NCBI GenBank assembly: GCA_945878865.1
Contig: CAMCUD010000001.1
Coordinates: 186,001-250,000, forward strand
DNA: 64,000 nt
From: Bifidobacterium breve
GTDB lineage: Bacteria; Actinomycetota; Thermoleophilia; Solirubrobacterales; Solirubrobacteraceae
Reading direction: 5' to 3'
Shown: positions 58,211 through 64,000 of the stretch, piece after piece
How the letters are laid out: the number at the start of each line of letters is the position of its first letter
Numbering within the stretch: position 1 is the first letter of the stretch
The notes under the pieces: generated by a model
Database searches by the model: none
Told to the model about the DNA's origin: nothing
What the model saw: the letters and a program-made list of their open reading frames with translations, nothing else
Translations under genes and position numbers: made by a program

Positions 58211-59125
58211 CTACTGGGGCGCGCCCAGCGTCTGCGCCGAGCACGGCGGCGCCGACGAACTGACAGCCGGGACGACATCGAACGCCATCGAGCACGTCGC
58301 CGCGAAGACATTGCCCTCCGCCACGCCCGGGTTCCAGATGCCCGTCAGGTCGTTCATCACGCTGACGTTGATGAGCCGCTCCGACGTGAACGTCACCGGA
58401 AGGGAGAGCACGACCGTCGCCGGCAACGGAGCCGCCACGCTGCACCCGGAGCCGTGGAACGTCGTGGTCACGAAGCCCTTTCCAGTGCTGAACGTGTACT
58501 GGCTGGACTTGCTGCACAGCGGCTTCCCATTGGCCGTGATCGAGAAGGTCCCCACGCCGGCGGCCCCCTGAAGCGACGTCGTGATCGCCACACCCGTCTC
58601 GGTCCCATAGACCTGCACCACCGCGTGGAGGGTGTGCACGTCACCGGCATCGTCGACGAACAGCGACCCCGGGCCGAGGGCGCCCGCGGAGAGGCGGTCC
58701 TTCCCCTTGGCGTAACCGGCCAGCGCGTTGGCCGCGCCGCGCATCGGGGCGACCGTGAACGCCACCCGGCCGTCTTGCAGCGCCCGCGCAGAGAGGAGCG
58801 AGACCGCCAGCGTGTCGCGCTTCGCCGGTGCGCGATCGAGCGCGAGCACGGCGTTGGGCGGGACGGTGGTGAACCCGTACAGCGACCAGCGGCGCAGGAA
58901 CGTCGACGTTCCGAGTCGCCAGACGCGCCGCTGGGGGCGGTCGGTGAACGCGGTCATGTCGCCGCGGGGGCGAACGGTGAGGACGTAGCGATCCTTGGCG
59001 ACCTGACGCAGCGAGCCGCTGGAGGTCTCCTGGACGAAGAGGGTGGAGCTCCCGGCCGCATTCGCCGACGAGGCGAACGCCAGCAGGCAGAGCAGGGCCA
59101 GGGTGAGCAAGCGAGGCAGCGCCAT
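58211..59125 (-). CDS. Secreted protein, tandem paralogue B
   Basis: This 304-residue protein has signal peptide LPRLLTLALLCLLAFASSANA. The mature part begins STLFVQETSSGSLRQVAKDRYVLTVRPRGDMTAFTDRPQRRVWRLGTSTFLRRWSLYGFTTVPPNAVLAL and later MRGAANALAGYAKGKDRLSAGALGPGSLFVDDAG, each matching the downstream paralogue. The C-terminal part is Cys-containing and divergent. The pair is only 25 bp apart, so they likely derive from duplication. Confidence 0.8.
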   Translation of the reverse strand: MALPRLLTLALLCLLAFASSANAAGSSTLFVQETSSGSLRQVAKDRYVLTVRPRGDMTAFTDRPQRRVWRLGTSTFLRRWSLYGFTTVPPNAVLALDRAPAKRDTLAVSLLSARALQDGRVAFTVAPMRGAANALAGYAKGKDRLSAGALGPGSLFVDDAGDVHTLHAVVQVYGTETGVAITTSLQGAAGVGTFSITANGKPLCSKSSQYTFSTGKGFVTTTFHGSGCSVAAPLPATVVLSLPVTFTSERLINVSVMNDLTGIWNPGVAEGNVFAATCSMAFDVVPAVSSSAPPCSAQTLGAPQ

Positions 59126-59212
59126 GGAGCGATCGTTCGGCAGACGCGCGAAGTGACTTCAACACCGCGCCCAAACCTCGACGAACCGGCGAGCGCGCCG
59201 TCTGATAACTTG

Positions 59213-59226
59213 CAACCAAATGGTTG
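59213..59226. promoter_or_regulatory. ArsR-type operator over the start codon
   Basis: CAACCA (59213-59218), AA, TGGTTG (59221-59226) is a perfect 6-bp dyad with a 2-bp spacer that includes the ATG (59220-59222) of the ArsR-family gene. Location across the start codon fits autorepression that blocks transcription or initiation. The same half-site form is common for ArsR/SRPBCC pairs (family knowledge). Confidence 0.65.
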
Positions 59227-59558
59227 TAGATTCCGAGGTCGACCGCCTGTTCCACGCGCTCGCCGACCCCACCCGACGCGACGTGCTGCGCCGCTCGGCC
59301 GAGGGTGAGCTGTCGGTCTCCCGGCTGGCCGACGGCTACGAGATGAGCTTTGCCGCCGTGCAGAAGCACGTCGCGGTGCTCGAGCGCGCCGGCCTCGTGA
59401 CGAAGACGCGCCGTGGCCGCGAGCAACTCGTGCGCACCGACCCGGCCGCTCTCAGGCGCGCCCGCCAGGCACTCGACGAGCTCGAGGCGGTCTGGCGTGA
59501 CCGCGTGGACCGCATGACCGACCTGCTCACCACCCCCATCCAGGAAGAGGATCGATGA
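59220..59558 (+). CDS. ArsR/SmtB-type winged-helix regulator
   Basis: This 112-residue protein has VDRLFHALADPTRRDVLRRSAEGELSVSRLADGYEMSFAAVQKHVAVLERAGLVTKTRRGREQLVRTDPAALRRARQALDELEAVWRDRVDRM, the ArsR DNA-binding domain as found in the SRPBCC-partnered group. There is no metal-binding Cys pair. It is coupled by a 4-bp overlap to the SRPBCC gene and likely represses its own operon through the dyad at the start codon. Confidence 0.93.
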   Translation: MVVDSEVDRLFHALADPTRRDVLRRSAEGELSVSRLADGYEMSFAAVQKHVAVLERAGLVTKTRRGREQLVRTDPAALRRARQALDELEAVWRDRVDRMTDLLTTPIQEEDR

Positions 59559-60031
59559 CCGTCACGACCATCGAGAAGGACACCGAAGCGCTCACCCTCA
59601 CGCTCACCGCCGACTTCGCGGCGCCGGTGGAGGCGGTGTGGGAGCTGTGGGCCGACCCGCGCAAGCTCGAGCGCTGGTGGGGCCCGCCGACGTATCCCGC
59701 GACGTTTGTGGACCACGACCTGACCCCGGGCGCGCTGGTCACGTACTTCATGACCGGGCCGGAGGGCGACAAGCACTACGGCTGGTGGCGGATCGAGACC
59801 GTCGACCCGCCCCGCGAGATCACGCTCGTGGACGGGTTCGGGGACGCCGACGGCACACCTCTCACCGACAAGACCGGCCAGCTGCGGATGCGGCTCTTCG
59901 AGCACGAGGGCGGCACGCGGATGGAGCTGCACGACCAGTTCCCCAGCCTCGAGCAGATGGAGGAGATGCTGAAGATGGGCATGGAGGAGGGCCTGCGCGA
60001 GGCCGTCGGGCAGATGGACGGGCTGCTGTAG
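59555..60031 (+). CDS. SRPBCC/AHSA1-domain protein
   Basis: This 158-residue protein has DFAAPVEAVWELWADPRKLERWWGPPTYPATFVDHDLTPGALVTYFMTGPEGDKHYGWWRIETVDPP, followed by GGTRMELHDQFPSLEQMEEMLKMGMEEGLREAVGQMDGLL, the usual AHSA1-like activator domain with C-terminal helix. It is the partner of the upstream ArsR protein; such pairs occur widely. The bound ligand is unknown. Confidence 0.92.
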   Translation: MTVTTIEKDTEALTLTLTADFAAPVEAVWELWADPRKLERWWGPPTYPATFVDHDLTPGALVTYFMTGPEGDKHYGWWRIETVDPPREITLVDGFGDADGTPLTDKTGQLRMRLFEHEGGTRMELHDQFPSLEQMEEMLKMGMEEGLREAVGQMDGLL

Positions 60032-60135
60032 CGACGAGCGCCCGCGCAAGATAGGCCGAATGGCCGAGTCCACGGGCGGTGCCGCGCGCGCAGTGACGGG
60101 TGCCGGATCGAATCCACCGCCCGCAAGGAGTCCCC

Positions 60136-60357
60136 ATGTCGCGCATCCGCACCGCCCTGGCCGTCGGTCTCACCGCAGCCGCTGGCGCCACAGCCGTCGT
60201 CCCCGCCACGGCGTCGGCGCAGAAGGGCCTCGACGTCATCTACACGCTCACGCCCAAGGAGAAGAAGGCCGTCTGCGGCAGCTTCCAGGGCACGATCATC
60301 TACTCCGACGGGTTCACCGTCGACTGCATGAGCGGGCACGTCGAGCAGAACTCGTAG
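60136..60357 (+). CDS. Small secreted protein
   Basis: This 73-residue protein has a strong AAGGAG ribosome-binding site 5 bp before the ATG. A signal peptide (RTALAVGLTAAAGATAVVPATASA) leaves a mature part of about 45 residues, QKGLDVIYTLTPKEKKAVCGSFQGTIIYSDGFTVDCMSGHVEQNS, with two Cys that could form a disulfide. No family is recognised. Confidence 0.65.
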   Translation: MSRIRTALAVGLTAAAGATAVVPATASAQKGLDVIYTLTPKEKKAVCGSFQGTIIYSDGFTVDCMSGHVEQNS

Positions 60358-60417
60358 CGCGGCGGGTCGCCCGCGCGCTCCGGCGCGCGGGCGGTCCCGG
60401 AGCACTACGGTGCGACC

Positions 60418-60645
60418 ATGAAGGTCATTCACGTCCGTAACGTCCCTGACGACGTTCACCGCACGCTGCGCACCCGCGCGGCTGCCGCCGGAATGTCCCT
60501 GTCGGACTTCGCGCTGGCCGAGCTCGAGCGGGTAGCCAACCGACCGGCCGTCGCCGACGTGCTCGCCCGGGCGAGCGTTCGGACAGGACGCATGGAGATC
60601 TCGGCGATCGTTGACGCCGTGCGCACGGGCCGCGACGGCCTCTGA
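60418..60645 (+). CDS. Ribbon-helix-helix antitoxin (VapB/FitA type), orphan
   Basis: This 75-residue protein has MKVIHVRNVPDDVHRTLRTRAAAAGMSLSDFALAELERVANRPAVADVLARASVRTG, the FitA-like DNA-binding fold of VapB antitoxins, with a short C-terminal toxin-binding tail. The expected PIN-domain toxin gene (VapC) is not found in the following 90 bp; the next gene encodes an unrelated secreted protein. It is therefore an orphan antitoxin or acts elsewhere. Confidence 0.8.
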   Translation: MKVIHVRNVPDDVHRTLRTRAAAAGMSLSDFALAELERVANRPAVADVLARASVRTGRMEISAIVDAVRTGRDGL

Positions 60646-60739
60646 GATCCACTCGTGGCCATTGAGCGGACTTGACACCAAGAGGACGGCTCCGGGAGCT
60701 CGGCCGCAACCTCCGGCCCCCACGACCGTTCAAGAAGCC

Positions 60740-61843
60740 ATGACCGCTCGCCCCCTCGCCGCCCTGCTGTGCCTGCTCGGCTTCCCGGCGGCAGCCCTCG
60801 CCGACGGCTCTCGCATCGCACCCACTGACCTGCCCGCGACCGACCTGGCCTCCGGGGAGGGCGCGGTGCTGCCATCGGCGGCTGCCGGACATGTGGTGTT
60901 CTCCCGGCAAGTCTCGGGCACCGATCGGTACGAGCTCGTTGACTGGATGGCCGGCCGTGGGCTGCGGACCCTGCCGGTGGGAACGCGGGTGATCCCGTTC
61001 GATGCCGACCTTGGTCGCGACAGCGCCGGTCGGGCGGTGCTGACGTACTCGACGTGCACCACCGACGGGCGGCTCGGGGGCGTCCTGCCGACACTCGACT
61101 TCACAAAGGCGCGCGGCTGCCGCATCCGGTTCGTCGCGCTCACCAAGGACGGCATCGCCGGCATCCCGCGGACGCTCAAGCTCCGGGGCAGCTCGAACCT
61201 TTCGCTGACGACGCCATCGATGCACGGCCGCTCGATCGCCGCGGTCGCCCAACCGGCTCGCGGGTCGCAGAACGCCCGCGTGCTCTATTGGCGGACACCC
61301 GACTCGCGGCCCGAGCGACTGCGGGGTGGGACCAAGCCGACCTGCACGTGGAGCAGCTGCCCCGTGACACCGACCTCGGGCGTCGAAGCGCTCGACCTCG
61401 GCGGCCGATACGTCGCGTTCCTGTGGCGACTCACCGACCCGGATATCGGCGTGGCACCCTCGCAGGAGCTCCGCATGTCGGCGCTGCGACACGGCACTGG
61501 CCGGCAGGTCCTCAGAGCGCAGGGGTACACGAGCGGCGCGTGCGGCTTCCGTCAGCCACTGTCGCCCGCGGCGGGCGCGGATGGGCGGATCTCGTTCCTG
61601 CTCGCGCAGTCGCCGTGCACGGCGCTGCAGACGACGCTGGCCTCCGCCGTCATCGGGTTCAACGAGTTCGATGGCGTCCGCCCCAAGGCGAACCTCGCCT
61701 ACGGCGCTGCTTGGGACGGCGACACCGTCTACTGGCTCGCCGGCAAGCCGCTGGAGAACACGGAAGAGAACGCGCGGAACCCCATCCCGTGCGCGCACCC
61801 GGCCGCGGCGTGCCGGCTCGTCGTCTCGCGCGACGTCCGCTAA
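60740..61843 (+). CDS. Secreted protein, propeller-like, unknown function
   Basis: From ATG 60740 this is 367 residues with signal peptide RPLAALLCLLGFPAAALA. Repeated strands such as AGHVVFSRQVSGTDRYELVDWMAGRGLRTLPVGTR, GRSIAAVAQPARGSQNARVLYWRTPDS and GRYVAFLWRLTDPDIGV suggest a beta-propeller. Six or more Cys residues could form disulfides. Its TAA stop overlaps the convergent MarR gene (CTAA). Confidence 0.7.
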   Translation: MTARPLAALLCLLGFPAAALADGSRIAPTDLPATDLASGEGAVLPSAAAGHVVFSRQVSGTDRYELVDWMAGRGLRTLPVGTRVIPFDADLGRDSAGRAVLTYSTCTTDGRLGGVLPTLDFTKARGCRIRFVALTKDGIAGIPRTLKLRGSSNLSLTTPSMHGRSIAAVAQPARGSQNARVLYWRTPDSRPERLRGGTKPTCTWSSCPVTPTSGVEALDLGGRYVAFLWRLTDPDIGVAPSQELRMSALRHGTGRQVLRAQGYTSGACGFRQPLSPAAGADGRISFLLAQSPCTALQTTLASAVIGFNEFDGVRPKANLAYGAAWDGDTVYWLAGKPLENTEENARNPIPCAHPAAACRLVVSRDVR

Positions 61844-62325
61844 CAGGCCGGCGGCGCCTGGTCCGCCTCCGCGCACGCCCCCGGCGGGAGCTGCCCACCC
61901 GCCGCGCGGATCAGCAGCGCATGGAACTGCTCGCGCTCGTCCTCCGAGAGCGCGCCAAGCACCCGGTCCTCGACCTCAGCCAGCGCGCGCTCCCATTCCG
62001 CGAGCGCCTCGACCCCGGTGTCGGTGACCTCGACGATGTGCCGCCGCCGGTCCTCGGGGTCACGGCGGCGCACCACGCACTCGCGTGACTCGAGGTCGTT
62101 GAGCGCGCCGACGACGTTCGTCGGGTCCATCCGCAGTGCCTCGGCGAGACCCCGCTGCGTCGCGGTGCCGTGATCGCGCAGCAGCGTCAGCACGACGTAG
62201 TGACGGGGACGCAGACCCCGCTCGTCGGGCAGCGACTCGCCCTCGCGCTGGGCGACGCGCGCCAGATGGGCGAGGAGCCCGAGCGAGTGACGGCTCTGCG
62301 AGCCCGATGTCGGCGTGGAAGCCAC
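61840..62325 (-). CDS. MarR family transcriptional regulator
   Basis: This 161-residue protein starts with GTG at 62325. The winged helix GLRPRHYVVLTLLRDHGTATQRGLAEALRMDPTNVVGALNDLESRECVVRRRDPEDRRRHIVEVTDTG is a MarR signature including the DPEDRRR wing. It diverges from the azoreductase gene. It probably represses that gene and itself by binding AACGATAATCGTT in the 70-bp gap; the inducing ligand is unknown (quinones or azo compounds are typical). Confidence 0.93.
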   Translation of the reverse strand: MASTPTSGSQSRHSLGLLAHLARVAQREGESLPDERGLRPRHYVVLTLLRDHGTATQRGLAEALRMDPTNVVGALNDLESRECVVRRRDPEDRRRHIVEVTDTGVEALAEWERALAEVEDRVLGALSEDEREQFHALLIRAAGGQLPPGACAEADQAPPAC

Positions 62326-62363
62326 CCCTGGAGTCTAGCCCGCGCACCATCGATGCTTGCTGT

Positions 62364-62376
62364 AACGATAATCGTT
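62364..62376. promoter_or_regulatory. MarR-type operator upstream of azoR
   Basis: AACGAT-A-ATCGTT is a perfect dyad with 6-bp arms and a single central A (62364-62376), followed by TATACC (62382-62387) as a candidate -10 element. It is centred in the divergent gap between marR and azoR. Placement upstream of the -10 fits repression by the MarR protein. Confidence 0.65.
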
Positions 62377-62395
62377 TGTGCTATACCAATGATCT

Positions 62396-63040
62396 ATGGC
62401 ACACCTCCTTCATCTCGATTCATCGATGCGCACCGACGGCTCCCGCAGCCGCAAGCTCTCGCAGCACTACGTCGATCTGTGGCTCCGGGCCAATCCGGGC
62501 GGGACGGTCACCACCCGCGACCTCGCGGCGGACCCGATCCCCCACATCGACATGACGTCGTTCAGCGCGAACCTCGTCGCGCCCGAGGACCGCACGCCCG
62601 AGCAGCAGGCCGCCCGCGCGCTCACGGACGAGCTCGTCGGCGAGGTCCTCGCCGCCGACGTGATCGTGCTCGGCTCGGGCCTCTACAACTTCGGGCCGCC
62701 CTCCACGGTGAAGGCGTGGTTCGACCACCTCGTGGTCCCCGGCGTCACGCTTGGACCCGACGGCGGGACGCTCGGCGACAAGCAGCTCGTCCTCACGCTC
62801 GCCAACGGCGGCGGTTACGGGCCGGGCTCGCCGAAGGAGGGCTGGGACCACCGCACGCCGTGGCTCGCCCACGCCTTCGAGCAGCTCGGGCTCACGGACG
62901 TCGAGGTCTACACCGCCGAGCTCACGCTCTCGCGGGAGAGCCCGGCGATGATTCCGCTCGACCTGGGTGACGCCGAGGACGCGAGCTTCGCCGCGGCGAT
63001 CGCGGCGATGGAGGAGCGCTTTGCCGGCGTGACCGTCTAG
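62396..63040 (+). CDS. azoR: FMN-dependent NADH-azoreductase
   Basis: This 214-residue flavodoxin-like protein has AHLLHLDSSMRTDGSRSRKLSQHYVDLWLRANPGG, the FMN phosphate loop, APEDRTPEQQAARALTDELVGEVLAADVIVLGSGLYNFGPPSTVKAWFDHLVVPGVTLGPDG, and NGGGYGPGSPKEGWDHRTPWLAHAFEQLGL, all typical of AzoR. It reduces azo and quinone compounds with NADH in the cytosol. Control by the divergent MarR protein is strongly suggested by the operator. Confidence 0.93.
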   Translation: MAHLLHLDSSMRTDGSRSRKLSQHYVDLWLRANPGGTVTTRDLAADPIPHIDMTSFSANLVAPEDRTPEQQAARALTDELVGEVLAADVIVLGSGLYNFGPPSTVKAWFDHLVVPGVTLGPDGGTLGDKQLVLTLANGGGYGPGSPKEGWDHRTPWLAHAFEQLGLTDVEVYTAELTLSRESPAMIPLDLGDAEDASFAAAIAAMEERFAGVTV

Positions 63041-63050
63041 CCTGGGTGGT

Positions 63051-63067
63051 GGCCCGGTCGCCGGGCC
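63051..63067 (+). terminator. Hairpin downstream of azoR
   Basis: GGCCCGG (63051-63057), loop TCG, CCGGGCC (63061-63067) is a perfect 7-bp stem 10 bp after the azoR stop. There is no U-tract, so it is at most a weak or Rho-assisted terminator. It lies at the start of the structured ABC-F leader. Confidence 0.5.
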
Positions 63068-63072
63068 ATCGC

Positions 63073-63130
63073 ATGCGCGACGCTCGCTGACAGCCGCCAC
63101 GACCCGACGCCGCCCCGTTCGCGGGCGGCG
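63073..63130 (+). promoter_or_regulatory. Candidate leader with short uORF and hairpin before ABC-F gene
   Basis: A five-codon frame MRDAR starts at 63073 and stops at 63090. It is followed by CGCCGCCC (63108-63115), loop CGTTCGC, GGGCGGCG (63123-63130), a perfect 8-bp stem. CAGCCGC (63091-63097) can pair with GCGGCTG (63134-63140) as an alternative. Antibiotic-induced attenuation leaders of ABC-F genes have this layout. No ribosome-binding site is obvious for the uORF. Confidence 0.35.
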
Positions 63131-63171
63131 CCCGCGGCTGTCTCCGTCCCGTCCTTCGGAAGGAGCACCGC

Positions 63172-64000
63172 ATGCCATCCACCCTTCTCGACGCCCGCGG
63201 CGTCACCAAGCAGTTCGGAGCACGCACGGTCCTGGCCGGCGTCGACCTGCGCGTCGACGCCGGGAACCGCCTTGCGCTCGCCGGGCCCAACGGCTCGGGC
63301 AAGTCGACGCTCCTGCGGATCCTCGCCGGAGCCGAGCCGCCGGACGGGGGAACCGTCGTCGCGCACGGCACGGTCGGGTTCCTGCCGCAGCTCGCCGACG
63401 CCGGTGACGGCCGCACGGTCCGCGAACGCGTGCTCGAACAGGCCGGGCTCGTCGGGGCGACCGCAGAGTTCGAGCGGTGGGCCGCCCGGCTCCAAGCCGG
63501 CGACCTCGCGGCGATCGAGCCGCACGCCGCAGCCCTGGAGCGCTGGCTCGCGCTCGGCGGCGACGACGCCGAGGCGCGGCTCGGCGCCGCCGCGGCGGAC
63601 CTCGGACTCGATCCCGCGATGTTCGACCGGCCGCTGTCCAGCCTCTCCGGCGGGCAGGCCGCGCGGGCCGGGCTCGCTGCGCTGCAGATCGCGCGGTTCG
63701 ACGTCGTCCTGCTCGACGAGCCGACGAACCATCTCGACGCCGACGGGCTCGCGCGACTCACCGCGCTGCTGCGCGAGCGAACGGGCGGGGTCGTTCTCGT
63801 ATCCCACGACCGGGCGCTGCTGGCCGACGTCGCCGACGAGGTCGTCGTGCTCGACCCGCGGACCGGGAGGGCCGAGCATCGCCGCGGTGGATGGGAGGCG
63901 TTCGAACGTGAGCAGGCGGCAGCGCGCGCAGCCGCGCGGGCGGCGCACGACCACGCCGTCGCCCAGAACGTCGCGGCGCAGCAGGCCGCGCGGGAGATCC
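63172..64000 (+). CDS. ABC-F subfamily ATPase (5' part only)
   Basis: The window holds the first 276 residues. The first ATPase module has Walker A GPNGSGKST (residues 38-46), signature LSGGQ at 158-162, Walker B VVLLDEPTNHLD at 178-189 and His switch VVLVSHDRALL. The linker start WEAFEREQAAARAAARAAHDHAVAQ is the Arg/Ala-rich inter-domain helix of ABC-F proteins. These have no membrane domain; they act on the ribosome and many confer resistance to ribosome-targeting antibiotics. A GGAAGGAG site precedes the ATG. Confidence 0.92.
   Translation, partial: MPSTLLDARGVTKQFGARTVLAGVDLRVDAGNRLALAGPNGSGKSTLLRILAGAEPPDGGTVVAHGTVGFLPQLADAGDGRTVRERVLEQAGLVGATAEFERWAARLQAGDLAAIEPHAAALERWLALGGDDAEARLGAAAADLGLDPAMFDRPLSSLSGGQAARAGLAALQIARFDVVLLDEPTNHLDADGLARLTALLRERTGGVVLVSHDRALLADVADEVVVLDPRTGRAEHRRGGWEAFEREQAAARAAARAAHDHAVAQNVAAQQAAREI

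Overview
The window is GC-rich throughout, densely packed, and uses many GTG starts and 4-bp stop/start overlaps. Its protein content (ZAS anti-sigma with ECF sigma, ergothioneine genes, many secreted propeller-like and lipobox proteins, actinobacterial-type regulators) points to an actinobacterium. My best guess is a Thermoleophilia/Solirubrobacterales-like soil organism; this is inferred from style and family content, because no rRNA or taxonomic marker is present. I see no tRNA, rRNA, CRISPR array, insertion sequence or replication origin.

Layout. 0.1-7.7 kb: housekeeping and stress genes (DedA, ArsC-like reductase, methyltransferase, a DUF308-lipase fusion, an HD-domain protein, Bcp peroxiredoxin, membrane proteins). 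7.7-12.5 kb: two surface beta-propeller proteins flanking an Fpg/Nei glycosylase and an ECF sigma/anti-sigma pair. 12.5-21.3 kb: a tightly coupled block on both strands made of histidine kinase, response regulator and epimerase (leftward) and GT2 glycosyltransferase, TIGR04282 protein, methyltransferase, cytochrome-b561/sulfite-oxidase fusion and membrane protein (rightward), followed by a lipoprotein and a polytopic glycosyltransferase-like protein. 21.3-26.9 kb: a Rieske-TPP enzyme fusion with a peroxiredoxin-like protein, then a lipoprotein and a cation/proton antiporter that diverge around a perfect 26-bp palindrome, then a secreted protein. 26.9-29.1 kb: egtB-egtD for ergothioneine, with an apparent single-base frameshift in egtD. 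29.2-35.5 kb: TetR unit, VOC protein, DUF1801 protein, pyridine nucleotide-disulfide oxidoreductase, a copper-type secreted protein, a haloalkane dehalogenase-like hydrolase and a MOSC protein.

35.5-57.2 kb is a large organosulfur scavenging region. A rightward unit holds two flavin reductases and a polar amino acid-type ABC importer. A leftward run of nine genes from 53.1 to 41.5 kb holds two SnaA/DszA-type monooxygenases, an SsuD-type monooxygenase, an SfnB/DszC-type flavoprotein, an FMN reductase, an oligopeptide-type ABC importer and a TauE-type exporter. The promoter regions of both units carry 17-bp dyads of the same architecture (5-bp arms, 7-bp spacer). The mRNA leader of the long unit can fold so that a perfect 10-bp stem masks its Shine-Dalgarno sequence. 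Less GC-rich genes (pentapeptide-repeat membrane protein, antitoxin-like regulator, unknown ORF) sit between this unit and a second SfnB/DszC-like gene.

57.3-64 kb: two tandem paralogous secreted proteins, an ArsR/SRPBCC pair with an operator over the start codon, an orphan ribbon-helix-helix antitoxin, a secreted protein, a MarR/azoreductase divergon with a clear operator, and the 5' part of an ABC-F gene with a structured leader. Convergent genes repeatedly end within each other, often sharing a CTAG that supplies both stop codons.
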